Positions 25,125 through 37,590 of a DNA stretch of 64,000 nt are shown one piece after another. This DNA is from Sinohyriopsis cumingii (lineage: Eukaryota; Mollusca; Bivalvia; Unionida; Unionidae), in the NCBI GenBank assembly GCA_028554795.2, contig CM068828.1, positions 19,305,936-19,369,935 on the forward strand. Reading direction: 5' to 3'. The notes beneath the pieces were generated by a model. That model had not been told where the DNA came from, did no database searches, and saw nothing but the letters and a program-made list of their open reading frames with translations. Position 1 is the first letter of the stretch; every line of letters begins with the position of its first letter. The position numbers were made by a program, and so were the translations under genes.

Positions 25125-26939
25125 CATTACGTCATGTAGTGCGAGTAAATATTAATTCGCTTTGTTATATTTTATTTTATTACCTTATATCATATGGGTA
25201 TATTTAATATTCATCACGTTAATTCATGTTAGTACATATTGATTTATAATTCATTTTAAAGCGTTATATGAATCTTTTATACGAAAATAGGCATTTGGGT
25301 GGGGTTGCTTTTCAAAGAGCAATTCATCTTTCTATATCATTTGTGAAGCAAAAGATTTCACACAATTATTTACTAACATCAAATACTCCTTTGCCCCAGA
25401 CACATTCTCGCGTCTGTACCAGAAATATTAAAAACCATTTCTCCTATTGACTCAGTTGACCAAACCGTATACACTTATTGAATTTTACAGTACAGTATTA
25501 ACCCTATTCAACAAATATCATCCCCTTCCCTCCGTCGAGACAAAAATTTGTCGACAACATTGGCCACTTTGGTTAGCCACTGGTCGTCCATTGTCTAATG
25601 TCTGTCGCACCACCGGTCAAATTTATACACATACCAACCGATTTTGATAAATTACCAAAGTCTGATAGACACAGGGTCCATAGTTTAATTATACTGAGAG
25701 AATCGTGTGATGATTTGGGGATGAGACGGGCCGTTGCTTTAAATATTGACGCTGAAATGGTAGCAAATTAATTCAATTAAGTGCCGAATCTAATCTGGCC
25801 TTTCTTTCTAATATGTCATCTTCAAGTCTAATATATAAACTCACTTAACCAACTTAGTATTATCTAATTAGAAATAACTCCGGATCCTACTCTAGGGATC
25901 TGTCAGAATGAAGGAGTTGATCCCTCATGGCAGTATATAGGGCTGCACGTGCTCCGAAAGGTGAACGCAATCGTTGCGCGTGTTTATTGAGATGATGCTT
26001 ATAGCCCCATCTCTCTTCCTTCTGATCGTTTCGGTTTGTGAGATCATTCGTCTACATGAGATGTGTTGAGGTTGATCTAATTCAAGACAAATTTGAAGAA
26101 ATTAGCGAAAGTGTTTGATTTATGAGAAAGAAATTAGGACTGATTAGCGGCTGTTGCATACAAAAATATACTGTGGAGAAATAGAACCCATCCAACCCAA
26201 CCCCAATTTTATTTTATGTTATTTTATTTTTTTTAAAAACATCTTCATATCGAAACAAAAATATGTATTAAATTGATAAGTGTCCGTAGAGACATAGAAA
26301 CTCTAGTATGTGCAGAAGGCATGAAACTTGCACTGATTTTGCATGTTCTCAGAAACTAATTAGTGTAAATAAAGTGTTCGTAAATATCATATTTAGAACG
26401 AGTGACGTGACGTAAATGACTAATTTTTGCCTTAGACTCAGTTTAAAGGATACGAGCAATATTTTAGAATTCTGACATTTCGGACAAGTAGCTGACTCAT
26501 AAGTTGAGTAGCACTGACTGGAACGTAAGCTGTCCGAAAATGAAGACGGATGACCAGGACACTTATGCTTTTAATACTAACAGCACCTGGCATAAAAAAA
26601 AAATAACATAAAATAAATTTTAATTGGAAATGTATAAAAATAGTAAAAAATAAGACGATTTCCAAGACATAGCTCTACGGCTTAGGTTGACAAATTCGAC
26701 GATTATAAGTCGCATGGGTAACATCAACAATTGGGTCACATGGGTAACAGCAACAAACGAGAAAAAAAAATCAAATATTTCTCGTGTGTTTTTAACGTTC
26801 TTAGACGACGGTCTTGTTCTTTGATGCGCAGACAGATAAAAAAATAATTCTATATTTTAAAATCAAAAGCATATACGCTGTTTCAGCATGGGAATGATCC
26901 AGGAAGTGACGTAAAATTGTCTTGAAGACAAGGCAAACT
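25122..26939. other. Unannotated sequence
   Basis: No recognisable gene or repeat. Open frames at 25268-25450 and 25447-25647 (plus) and 26438-26665 (minus) are short and match no family I know. Confidence 0.4.
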
Positions 26940-27730
26940 GTGTTTTATTGGGATACAAATTCATTTGAATGACATGCAGTAGATAATCTTTATGTATGAA
27001 TCTTAAGAAGTTTTAATTTTCAAACATTTCTTATATATGTATTTTTTATATGCTATTGTACTGCAAAATTGTATGTTGGACTTAACCTTGTCCCAAAATC
27101 AAGTTTGTTTTCTACTTGATCTGAATTATTTTTTTAATTCTGTAATAGTTAAAAGTTTTTATTAGAAAAATGCTAAATGTGACCTGAAATCAAGCAGACG
27201 TCTTTATTGTCTTGTCACTGGAAATATTATTCATTTGTGCTTTAGGATCTAATAGAATCGATTGTTTTATTGTTGTGTCAAGTAGTTCATTTTGGATGGA
27301 TTTATTTCTTCAAATTATTCAAGTGAAGTGATTTTTCTCTGGAAAATAGATAGTGCTCATAAAAATAAGATTCTTGAACAGAGATATTACCTGGGATTTA
27401 TAGTGCCTTCAAACCTGGATTTATATTACTGTGTTTCAACTGTTGGTACAACAACACGATACAGATCACCACAGACAAATCAATACATTCAACGCTGAAT
27501 TTAATACTGATTTCCATTAATGTTTATTAAAAACTTATATTATTAGGACTTGTCTCTGTAATTTCAAGATATGTGGGATTTAATTCGCTATACCGTAAGT
27601 ATTTTTGTTTTACACTTTCTCTTTTTATTGTAGGAAAATAAATTATTTGCTGAATTTTACCAAGCTTGTTGCTGCTTTTCACTCTTTTTGCTTTTGTAAC
27701 TTCTTTTGAGATCATAGGCTCGTAATAACA
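26940..27730 (-). mobile_element. LTR-like dispersed repeat, copy 4
   Basis: Reverse-orientation copy of the family at 1625-2531. Its right boundary is clear: the plus strand ends TAATAACA at 27730, the complement of the TGTTA start. It keeps the landmarks CGCTATACCGTAAG (about 27587) and AACCTTGTCCCAAAATCAAG (about 27084). The left boundary is approximate. It lies about 370 bases beyond the donor of SHOX exon 2, so inside that gene's next intron. Confidence 0.6.
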
Positions 27731-27749
27731 CACACACACACACACACAC

Positions 27750-27829
<80 letters not shown>
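27731..27829. repeat. Compound (CA)n-(TA)n microsatellite
   Basis: About ten CA units followed by close to forty TA units, immediately at the end of an LTR-like copy. Minus-strand Tyr-Ile frames here are repeat translations. Confidence 0.95.
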
Positions 27830-28096
27830 CGTTATACATCGGGTCACTTAAAAAAAATAAACTGGAAACATGTGCAAGAGGTAGACAGATCCATTTCAAG
27901 AGAACCATTTCAAAAGCTGTGTGCAGTAACCAGAGGAAACCAGGGTTGGATATAAAAGCTTAAGTTTATATATTTAGTAAATCGAAGACTTCAAAATACG
28001 ACACCTTTCAGAAAGCAAAGAAATAAACAAACAAATTAAGTACTACATTTTGAAAATTTTGCTTTATACACTAGATAAGGCTACAAAAGTATTTTT

Positions 28097-28105
28097 GCTT
28101 GCCTG
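28097..28105 (-). other. shox: Non-canonical GC splice donor of SHOX exon 2
   Basis: On the minus strand the exon ends CAG at 28103 and continues GCAAGC. The family's invariant intron lies between homeodomain codons 46 and 47 (after ...ARVQ, before VWFQNRR), which places the donor at this base. It therefore starts GC, not GT. CAG|GCAAG is the strong consensus of the minor GC-AG intron class, and no GT lies at the right phase nearby. Confidence 0.75.
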
Positions 28106-28302
28106 TACACGAGCCTCAGAGAGACCAAGCCGCTGAGAGAGCTCTTCCCGCATAAAAGCGTCTGGGTAATGCGTCTCGTCAAAGAGGCGCTCAAGTTCAT
28201 TTAGCTGTTCCAACGTGAAGTTCGTGCGGCTCCTTCTCTGTTTTAGCTTAGGTTGTTCCTCATCATCTTTAGCTTCCAAAAGATTGTCCCCTTTTTTGCT
28301 CG
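28103..28302 (-). CDS. shox: SHOX homeobox protein, coding exon 2 (homeodomain residues 1-46)
   Basis: A 200-base exon: two bases completing a split codon, then 66 codons. Residues 1-20 form a short acidic/lysine linker (ending DDEEQPKLK). From residue 21 (28240) the homeodomain runs [17 protein letters not shown]... to [12 protein letters not shown]. It carries Phe8, the N-terminal arm RRxRT and helices 1 and 2. To my recollection the [20 protein letters not shown] segment is identical to vertebrate SHOX/SHOX2, which identifies the family within the paired-like class. The acceptor is ...TTATGTTTTCCAG, ending at 28303, phase 1 and matching exon 1. The exon stops at the classical codon 46/47 position, so helix 3 (VWFQNRRAK) must be in another exon, not found in this window. 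SHOX proteins are nuclear DNA-binding transcription factors; vertebrate members act in limb, heart and neural development. Confidence 0.95.
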
Positions 28303-29879
28303 CTGGAAAACATAATTGATAAAACGAGTTGGTCATTTTCTTATGCAAACCCCCCCCCCACACACACACAATATAATTATTGTGATATATAATAAAATTA
28401 TGCCAAATAAATTAAATGTTTCAAGAACATTCTCGCTTTTTCACAACTGATCCCACTTTCATGCTTTACTGCTAAGATATGCGTTATGAAAACTTACATT
28501 GCAACTAAACAATTAAAACAATCGAACGTAAGACGCCTTTGTTAGATTAATTTTTTGTCGCTTTCTTAGCTTGTTAACTTGGTCATGGAACTTTTGTGGA
28601 AGTCATTTCTTTTTTGTAATAACAATACAAAAGCTAGGATATATTCATTGGATAAATCAGGTGTTAAGGCAGACACAAACACACACACACACATACACAC
28701 GGAATACACATTTTGCTGTGTACATAATACAACACTGTTGCGATGATAAATCTCGTTGCTCACATAAAATTTAAGAAGACCTTGAAATCTGTAATTTAAT
28801 GTCGAATCATAATATTTTTGGCATATTCGCGTGTCTAAATACGAGATGTGAATAAAGGATTTTCTTTGTCTGTTTTCAAGGTTATGTTAATTTCGAACTA
28901 TAAGCTTTGTAGGAATTAAGAAAAGTGAGTTTTGAAATCGACTTGGCTTTATGGCTGGCTTCATGTCGAATCATTAGGGTATCTTATGAATGTGTGTGTG
29001 TGTGTGTGTGTAAATAAACAATACCCTTATGTAAATCCGCATTGAAAATAACAAAAAATGGAGTTCATAACTAAATGTTTAAATGAAACTCCTGGATGAC
29101 GATAAAGAGAAGTACAGTCTATTAGCCTATGTCTGGCATTCTTATATGCGACAATCACTTTTATCTGACAGAAATATCTGGTACTATTTGTTTATAGTAT
29201 CGTTAATGATTCAAACTCGATTACCGATTCCGATATTGTAAATTGGGTACAAAAATACAATTTGTTTTTGTAAAATTAATTATTTTACCATGCAGGCAAG
29301 CAATGGTCCTTTCTGCCATTGAACCATGGCGTTTATTAAAAATTTATCCATTGAATCTTTTCGGTAAGAAAGAACCTTTTTGGCCTTTAAAATTTGTATT
29401 ATCTTCATAAAGATTTTTAGTTACCTTTATAAAACTTAGCATAGTCGATTATGTTTGTACTTACCTTTATATAACTTAGCATAGTTGATCATTTTTTGTT
29501 GTGATGTTAGATAACTTAATATTGTCAAGGATTTTTGTAACGATGTTTAGATAACGTAGTCGATAATGTTTTGAGTTTTGAGTTATATTGTGAAGGTATA
29601 TTTAGGAACAAGTCATAAACATGTATTCTTAGAACCGATTATCTTTATCTGCTTCAAGTTTCCTTCAATAATTGATTGATATAGCAATCAAATACACTAG
29701 ACTGAGTATTAGAAAAGTCAGGTCTATTAAAATCTACCTTTCGAATATGTTTGAAGTCACTTGTAATGATTGAAGAAGAGATTGATTTAATGCCATAATT
29801 AGGTACAATATGAGCGATGACGATAAGTTGAATTATCTTCAAAATTCTCAGAATTTAAGCAGAAAGAACTTCCGCTTCT

Positions 29880-30280
29880 AGATTTCCCATCGTGTGTCTA
29901 TAGACTCATTACACATACTTGAAATGAGCGATATCATAATTGGCATTCATCGGCTATTACCCTACAATTTTCATCTTTTCCCCCATGTCGTCTTGATGTT
30001 GCAATTTTCTCTGAGGACTGTTATTAACTTCCAATTTGGCAGGAAATATTTCCATATCATTGCTCCACTTGTTCAAATTATTGGCAACACTAATTGAAAT
30101 TAGAAGAAGAACTAACTCTGACGACATTAAGAGTCTTTCAAAAGCCATAATTATCTCGCCATTTAGAATATTAAGTGAAATATCCTTGAAATTAGGCGAG
30201 AGAGCAAATCAGACACTGCAATCAAATAATTCGAGAAATCACTACCTTTTACGATCTAGCAAAACGTATAAATAAGTCAC
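29880..30280. other. Candidate conserved non-coding block in SHOX intron 1
   Basis: About 400 bases of complex, repeat-free sequence between satellite-rich stretches, with balanced composition and homeodomain-type TAAT/ATTA cores (for example CTAATTGAAATTAG near 30090). It stays open in more than one frame on both strands but its translations match no family. It has the look of an enhancer-type element; the assignment is inference only. Confidence 0.3.
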
Positions 30281-30419
30281 ATCAAAGAGCAATTCAAGAT
30301 ATATTTATATATGTTCGTTATTATTTGTAACTCAATATGTATCTTTACATGTTACTTATTAGGTGCAATTCAATACATATTTACCTCATGTTCCTTATTA
30401 TGTCTAATTCAGCATATGT

Positions 30420-30690
30420 CTATACACTGTCATGCCTCGTAGTTGTTCACTGTCATGCCTCATAATTGTTCACTGTCATGCCTCGTAGTTGTTCGCTGTC
30501 ATGCCTCGCAGTTGTTTACTGTCATGCCTCGCAGTTGTTCACTGTCATGCCTCGCAGTTGTTCACTGTCATGTCTCGTAGTTGTTTACTGTTATTTTTAG
30601 TAGTTATTTAGTGTCATGCCTTGTAGTTGTTTATTGTCATGCCTCGTAGTTGTTTAATGTCTCTCTTTGTAGTTATTTATTGATGCCTTA
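30420..30690. repeat. Minisatellite, about 23-24 bp, roughly eleven copies
   Basis: Unit CACTGTCATGCCTCGTAG plus TTGTT; copies differ at TCGTAG/TCGCAG and diverge toward the right end. Confidence 0.9.
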
Positions 30691-31729
30691 CTATCAACGG
30701 ATACTATTGAACAGTTCCCTTTTTATGTGAATTTAATTGTGCCGTCAAAATTGTACGTGCATACATTGTTTAAAAATACTGCACTTCATGAAAGGCATAA
30801 GATAATAATTAATTTCTTTTATATGTATACTGCGTTGCCAAATTGTTCATTATATTTGTTTTAAAGCTTGCTTACTGCGTCACTTGTTTGGCCCTATTCT
30901 TATACGAATTCTGGGTAAACAATATATTTCATTTTATTTTATTTAATCGGCAAACAGCATTATTGTTGTTGTATGTCTGTATAACTTATTAGGTATTTTT
31001 TTTTCTATCACGGTTCGTTATGCATGATTAAAATTGGCAGTTCAGTTCCCAAATCAGACCTTCATATACTTTGTGCGTAATCATTACATTATCAGCTGCC
31101 ATGGACTGTACTAATTATATTTCATTCTCTCTTTTCAAGTCGAAATCTTCATTCCAATCCAGTAGATCAATCCCAGTATTTGTCTCATGTCTAGCGCATT
31201 TTATACAGTAGATGATTGGTTTTGCCGGTAGATATATCTTCATAGTTTACTCCCATTCTTGCTCACAAACACACACTCCCATTCTTTTTTGGTAGCTTTT
31301 TAATTTAAACAAATGATTTGCTTTCTAAGTGTTTTTTATCGTGCAAAATAGGCATACTTATAAAGTTATTGATTTTGTTAAAACTACTTTACATTCGCGC
31401 GCAATTCATATTCGAACCAAGATGACTACACTTGACACGTGAATTTAACTGGGCTTTGCGATATAAAAATTTAAGCTACGAGAATTGTGTGTGTGTGTGT
31501 GTAGCTGGGTAATTATCTGCATTTCAATCTGCACCGTTTTATAAGCATTTCTGAAAATTAGTATATTGTATATTGTTCTCTTAAATATGTGCAGAATACG
31601 AGTTTTGTACTATTTTCCATTCGGTTAGAATACACTCTCACATTTCCCTTAGATTATAGTAATGAGCAAGGATTAAAATTTGCTTCTTCTTCTTCCATCA
31701 TTATAGTTGTTGAAGTTGATAATTAACCG

Positions 31730-32770
31730 TCAAGACTGTGTTGTAATATTGGGTAAGAGTTTGCATTGATGAAAGATTGTGTGGTAATATTTGGTAAGAG
31801 TTTGCATTGATGAAAGACTGTGTAGTAATAATGGATAACAGTCTGCATACTTGCTAGTAAAAGACTGGTAATATTGGGTAAGAGTCTGCATTAATGAAAG
31901 ACTGTCTGGTAATATTGGCTAAGAGTCTACATTAACGAAAGACTGTCTGGTAATACTGGCTAAGAGTCTGCAACCTTGCTAATGAAGACTGGTAATATTG
32001 GGTAAGAGTCTACATACTTGATAGTGAAAGACCGTGTGGTGGTATTAGGCAAGAGTCTGCATGCTTATTAATGAAAGACTATGTGGTAATATTAGGTAAG
32101 AGTCTACATGCGTAATAATGAAAGACTGTGTGGTGATATTAGGCAAGAGTCTACATACTTATTAATGAAAGACTGTGTGGTGGTATTAGGCAAAAGTCTA
32201 CATGCGTATTAATGATAGACTGTGTGGTAATATTAGGTAACAGTCATCATGCTTATTAATGAAAGACCATGTAGCAATATTAGGTAAGAGTTTACATGCT
32301 TATTAATGATAGCTTGCGTGGCAATAATGGGTAAGAGTCTACATTAATGAAAGACTATGTGGTACTATTAGGTAAGAGTCTACATGCTTATTAATGAAAG
32401 ACTATGTGGTAATATTAGGTAAGAGGCTGCATGCTTATTAATGAAAGACTGTGTGGTGATATTAGGCAAGAGTCTACATGCTTATTAATGACAGACTGTG
32501 TGGTGATATTAGGCAAGAGTCTACATGCGTATTAATGAAAGACTGTGTGGTGATCTTAGACAAGAGTCTACATGCTTATTAATGAAAGACTGTGGTGATA
32601 TTAGGCAAGAGACTACATGCTTATTAATGAAAGACTGTGTGGTAATATTAGGCAAGAGTCTACATACTTATTAATGAAAGACTGTCTGGCAATAACGGGT
32701 AATAGTCTGTATTAATGAAAGTCTGTGTGGTGATATCGGTAAGAGTCTAAATGCTTATTAATGAACGATT
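31730..32770. repeat. 47-bp minisatellite, about 1 kb
   Basis: Some 21 copies of a unit with AATGAAAGACTGTGTGGT, then AATATTAGGTAAGAGTCT and ACATGCTTATT. Typical spacing is 47 bases; several units lack the CATGCTTATT part and are shorter. On the plus strand many units contain GGTAAGAGT, which resembles a splice donor, but this is repeat sequence and the gene is on the other strand. Confidence 0.95.
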
Positions 32771-33289
32771 ATTTGGTTATACTAAGACCAAATTTATCAA
32801 ACCATATTATTATTTAAGGCCAAACAAGGTGAATAAATAAGCATTGTTTACATGAAAGGGCACAGCTAAGTTTGAAAATATTGCCAATTTTCCAACTCTT
32901 TTCAACAATGTATCAATTTGCCTACTGTTCTTTCATAACAAAAAATATTTAAGAAAAACACTATGTAACTGATTTTTACTGCTTCTCTGATGACATATGC
33001 TCTGTTTTACATAACAATGCATACCCAAGGCCGGATTAAGGCTTTGAGGGACCCGTGTCATTTCAGAGAAGTAGGGACCCCATGAAATCGGTCTCTAAGC
33101 TGTCTTTTATATTTGTATATTTATTATATTATATTAGTAAAATATTATACCGTTTGAACATATATATGGTTTGTTTAAACACAATTAATCGTATCCACAC
33201 CAAGTGCATCCTCAAGACTGGGGCTGCTATCCTACCCACATCACCTCCTTCATCTGGCCCTGTGTATTGTTTTATATGTTAATATTCTT

Positions 33290-34110
33290 TTTTTACATAT
33301 GTTATTATCCCTCTATTTTACATAGTTATGTTCACCTGCATTATATATGTTATTAACCTTCTATTTTACATAGCTATTTACACCTGCATTATATGTGCTA
33401 TTATCCTTCTATTTTACATAGCTATTTACACCTGCATTATACATGTTATTATCCCTCTATTTTACATAGTTATGTACATATATGCTAACATTACTCTATT
33501 TTGTATAGTTATGTATACCCGTATTATTATATGCTATTTTCCCTCTATTTTACATAATTATGTACATATATGCTAACATTACTCTATTTTACATAGTTAT
33601 ATACATATATGCTAACATTACTCTGTTTTACATGGTTATGTATACCCGTATTATTATATGCTATTTTCCCTCTATTTTACATACTTGTCTACATATATAC
33701 TAACATTGCTCTATTTTACATACTTATGTACATATATGCTAACATTACTCTGTTTTACATGGTTATGTATACCCGTATTATTATATGCTATTTTCCCTCT
33801 ATTTTACATACTTGTCTACATATATGCTAACATTGCTCTATTTTACATACTTATGTACATATATGCTAACATTACTGTTTTACATACTTATCTACATATA
33901 TGCTATCATTACTCTATTTTACATAGTTATTTATACCCGTATTATTATATGCTATGACACCTCTCGTTTATATACTTAATGATATCTGTATCGCTATAGG
34001 TTAATATTCCTGTCTTAATAATTATGTCTACCTGTGTTGTTTATGTTAACATTCCTCTATTTTACGTAAATGTGCATATCATTATTATTACATGCTAATA
34101 TCTCTATATT
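33290..34110. repeat. AT-rich minisatellite, about 43-45 bp
   Basis: About eighteen copies built around CTCTATTTTACATA, GTTATGTACATATATGC and ACATTA. Plus-strand open frames of up to 99 codons rich in Tyr/Ile/Cys are its translations. Some blocks of four units recur, suggesting segmental duplication within the array. Confidence 0.9.
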
Positions 34111-34434
34111 TTACATAATTATGTCTACCAGTATTGTTATATGTTAATATTCAATATTTTTAATAATTGGTTTAAACATGTTTTACGTGCTATATTATGC
34201 AAAAGGGTTTGGCTAGAAGTTTTCACAGCGTTAGGCAAGTCCTTCCCCATAGAAATACAGTGATACACAATAATCAAACATGACAAGTGACAGAAGTAAA
34301 ATAATAACAACAACAACAAAAAAAAACGTGTACTGGTAGTTAAAGGATAAAACTTCGAAGATAAAGAAAAAAGAGGAGAGATATCGAAGGCAAGTAAACA
34401 CTGATGTTACAAAACTCCAGAAGGAACTGCATTT

Positions 34435-34545
34435 GGTATGAAGTACACCTACACCACTTTCATTTAGTCATAATACACCTACATCACTATCAATTAGTCA
34501 CTATAAACCCACATTACCATCAATTAGTCATCATACAGTCTGATG
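34435..34545. repeat. 31-bp tandem repeat, three to four copies
   Basis: Copies of ATTAGTCATAATACACCTAC with a following ATCACTATCA segment. Confidence 0.75.
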
Positions 34546-36172
34546 AAGAGTATTATTAATACAAGTCGTTATATTTAGGATCTAACGAAGAAACATTAGT
34601 TGAAACGTCTAGTATTCTTACAGTACTTTAGAAGCAACTTAAAGATATTCACATTTTGCTCAGATGCAAGTTCATATATGCCAAACAAAAAGATGTTTGT
34701 AGAGATCAGGGCGGCCATTTCATTAATATTAAACATAGATTTTGCATTTGAAATATTTACTGAGTACATACGAAAATATAATGAAATGCAGTTTCTGTTT
34801 TTACCCTACAGTTGCATAAGGGATTCTCTGTCAGGTGATTGTCGTACTGATCTTTTTGTTTTAGTTAGCTACACTGGATTTAAATTTTAACCCTAGCATG
34901 AATATCATAATATTTGCTATCTCCGGAAAGATTATAAGAATATAATTAGGTCTATCGGTACTTTCATACGCTAATACCCCTCTGTTTTACATAATTATGT
35001 ATACCAGTAATGTATATGTTAGTTTTCCTGTGTTGCATTGTCTTTTCACAATTTATCTATTTAAATACACAAAATCATTTAGTTTATTTGCAAACACCAA
35101 TCTGAATCTTAAAGAAAAATCTGAATAATAATTTATGTTTACTTTGATATCACACAACTCAGTCTGTTATGCCTTTTGTTATTCCATGAAGAAATACGGA
35201 AACAGTATAAGTTTCAAAGGTACCTTCGAAAACCATCGTTGTTACTTTTCTTTCGAATACGATTAAAAGTTTTTTTTTTCTATATAATTGATTTTTATTT
35301 TATCTGAATACAAAACCTTTTTTTAAATGTTATCCAAAACATGAAATTTGGGGGGAAATGAAGGTAAGTATAAACGCAATAAAATATTTAGCAAGAATAT
35401 TTCTATTTGAAAAATAAAAAATTAAATAAAGAATTAATGTGCAATCTTTGTATAGGTTTCATAAAGATGCATGGAACGTTGTCTGTGGAATGGACAGCTG
35501 ATTTACTTTTATCACCTCTGTTGCCCATTTGGTTGACAGTCTTGAAAATAAAGGTAATAAGCAAAAAATGTTTTCTTTGTATATTTTCTCCATCTTAAGT
35601 AAGGAACTTTATACAAACATGTCAGAAATACATCTGTGAAATTCAAATTCATTTGGAAACTTAATAACAATAGACAGATTGTCATCTAGACCGGAGGAAT
35701 GAAGGAAACAGATTGGATTTAATAGTTGTTTAAATTCGGTATGTTATTTATTTTTTGTCATTTAAAAACTTTACGATACAGCTCAGAGAATTTCTATAAA
35801 GTTGTAGTTACTGATTCCAAACTTACTATCTTGTCAGTAATTTAATTACAAATAATTCATCTCATAAACAAATTCGAAAACAAAAGAGAAATGCGAACAA
35901 TTTTAGAATTACCCCAGTATTTTCTACCTTGCAGAAACAATTTGGCTTTGAACTTTAAATGTAGCTTATATTACTAAGTTTCGGTTTTTCATGCAATTAC
36001 ATTTTCGTGACTAAAGTGCAGGTAAGGCGTTGGCATTTTAAATTAAATATTTAGTCATTTGTTTCTTTTCTTTTGTTGTAGACAACAATATGTACAACGA
36101 TGAAATATATTTAGAAACAGTAGTCTCCCAGGCTGAACTTAGTGTCATCCTACTTTAAATATTAGTATTTAC

Positions 36173-36422
36173 CTTTTTCGTCATCAGAATTAGCGTCCTG
36201 GCTTGAAGTATCGTCAGATGTGGAACACACGTCAATGTTAATTCCCTGTGAGTCGCTTTTCACATCATCATCTGTCTTCATGGTTCCGAGCTTGACACTG
36301 TTTTGTTTTTCATCCTTTGTTGAATCTTGAGGCGTACTATCAGCTTTCTTCTCCCTTTCTCGACTCATTTCGCTGTTCTCCTCGAAGGATTTCGTAACGA
36401 ACTTTGTCAGTCCTTCCATCAT
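36173..36422 (-). CDS. shox: SHOX homeobox protein, coding exon 1 (start codon)
   Basis: The first coding exon: 83 codons plus one base from the first ATG (36422), or 82 plus one from the second ATG (36419). The encoded N-terminus MEGLTKFVTKSF matches the SHOX/SHOX2 signature MEELTAFVSKSF, which favours the second Met as the conserved start. It also has the better context (A at -3, G at +4). An in-frame TAA at 36446..36444 closes the frame upstream. The remainder is acidic and rich in Ser, Asp, Lys and Glu, low-complexity and probably disordered; most of it is not conserved with vertebrates. The exon ends GAAAAAG|GTAAAT, phase 1, joining in frame to exon 2 with Ala at the junction. About 103 residues then precede the homeodomain, close to the vertebrate arrangement. 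Confidence 0.93.
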
Positions 36423-37499
36423 TATATTATGAGTACTGCAGTGTTATGCAAGAAATAGTTTTGTGGAGTTGTTTTAAATAATTTTCGAGCTCGAATATTG
36501 TTTTCAATATTTCATTTAGTATTTGCGTATTTGCTTGAATTCATGGATTTCGAATACTAGCATTAAACAACTTCCATTAACAGCATCATCATTTTTCTAT
36601 GATTCTTTGCCCCCATCACATTTTTATAAAAGTTAAGATTTCTTACAATTTTTTTAAGGGGAGGGGTTGTTAATTTCCAATTGAATCAACACGGTGACGT
36701 AATGATGTTACTAACTTTGCAAATAAGGTCTGCTATTAGGCTGCCGTTTCTTTCAAAAAGTTACGTAAAGGTTACACATCAATGCTACTGTTCCTTTTCG
36801 ATATGATCATATGTTTCATCGGCGCTGAACATGGATTTCATTACAACCATTTAAGAATTCTGTCTTTCTGAAGAATTGTGTCTCATTATCTCCTCTTAAT
36901 GACCGAGAATTACAATCTACTGCTTCATCCCATTCCCGTAGTTTTATTCTTGTTATTAACATCAATCAACAATGTAATCAAATAGAATTAATTTATGGCC
37001 AGTTATGTCGCCAAGTATGAATCTGTAAAGCCCTTAACCATTGGACAGAGATGTTAACATACTCCAGCCAGCCATTCACAGCCAATAATCATGAAAGAGG
37101 CGTTTCTTTTAAGTGACAGTGAACAAATTACAAATAGCTTCATTGGGTCAGGTTCCAGTTACTGGCGATGAAACTGTCTCCTAGGAACTACACATTGGAT
37201 CAGGTTCCAGTTATTCACGGTGAAATGGTCTCCAAGGAGCTCACTGTTTCAATAAAATATTTCTGTGAATGAAATGTTGAAAGCATCAGTAACGGGGCAT
37301 ATTTTGACAAATCTTTATCGTTATTCTCGTTATTGTCTGCACTGTCGTCGTCGTCATCATATACTTCTTGGAAGGAAAGAACTTAAATTAATGTATATAC
37401 ACATGGCGTATTTAGAAAAGTATTCGAAATACTTTGCGAAGAAAAGACGATGTTAGCTGATGAGAAAATCAAGCAATAATTAACTTATATCTCAAATAT
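36423..37499. other. Upstream region of the SHOX gene
   Basis: Expected to hold the 5' UTR and perhaps the promoter or an upstream non-coding exon. I see no clear TATA box, initiator or CpG island. A segment of about 60 bases with GG(A/G)TCAGGTTCCAGTTA is duplicated at about 37145-37245. Two G/C-rich runs near 36600-36670 are isolated. Confidence 0.4.
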
Positions 37500-37590
37500 C
37501 ACATAACATGGAAAACAATATTGTCACTTGCAAACAGTATTTTCACATAACATGCTGACAATATTTTCACATAACATGAAGACAATATAT
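37500..37590. repeat. Short tandem repeat, three to four copies
   Basis: Copies of CACATAACATG followed by GACAATATTTT. Confidence 0.75.

Larger units (their letters stand above)
28303..36172 (-). other. shox: SHOX intron 1
   Basis: 7870-base phase-1 intron between the two coding exons. The donor on the minus strand is AAAG|GTAAATAC (exon ends 36173); the acceptor is TTTTCCAG (intron ends 28303). It contains microsatellites at about 28350 (C-run plus CA), 28674-28702 and 28995-29012, a repeat-free block around 29880-30280, three long minisatellites (30420, 31730 and 33290) and a scrap near 33030 carrying GGCCGGATTAAGG, a motif found in old interspersed repeats. No other exon was recognised inside. 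Confidence 0.85.

Noticed and set aside
31730-32770. Repeated GGTAAGAGT considered as a series of splice donors
   Set aside because: It is part of a minisatellite unit and on the strand opposite to the gene.
33328-33979. Overlapping plus-strand frames that look like a Tyr/Ile/Cys-rich membrane protein
   Set aside because: They follow the AT-rich minisatellite through three frames; hydrophobicity is a by-product of its composition.
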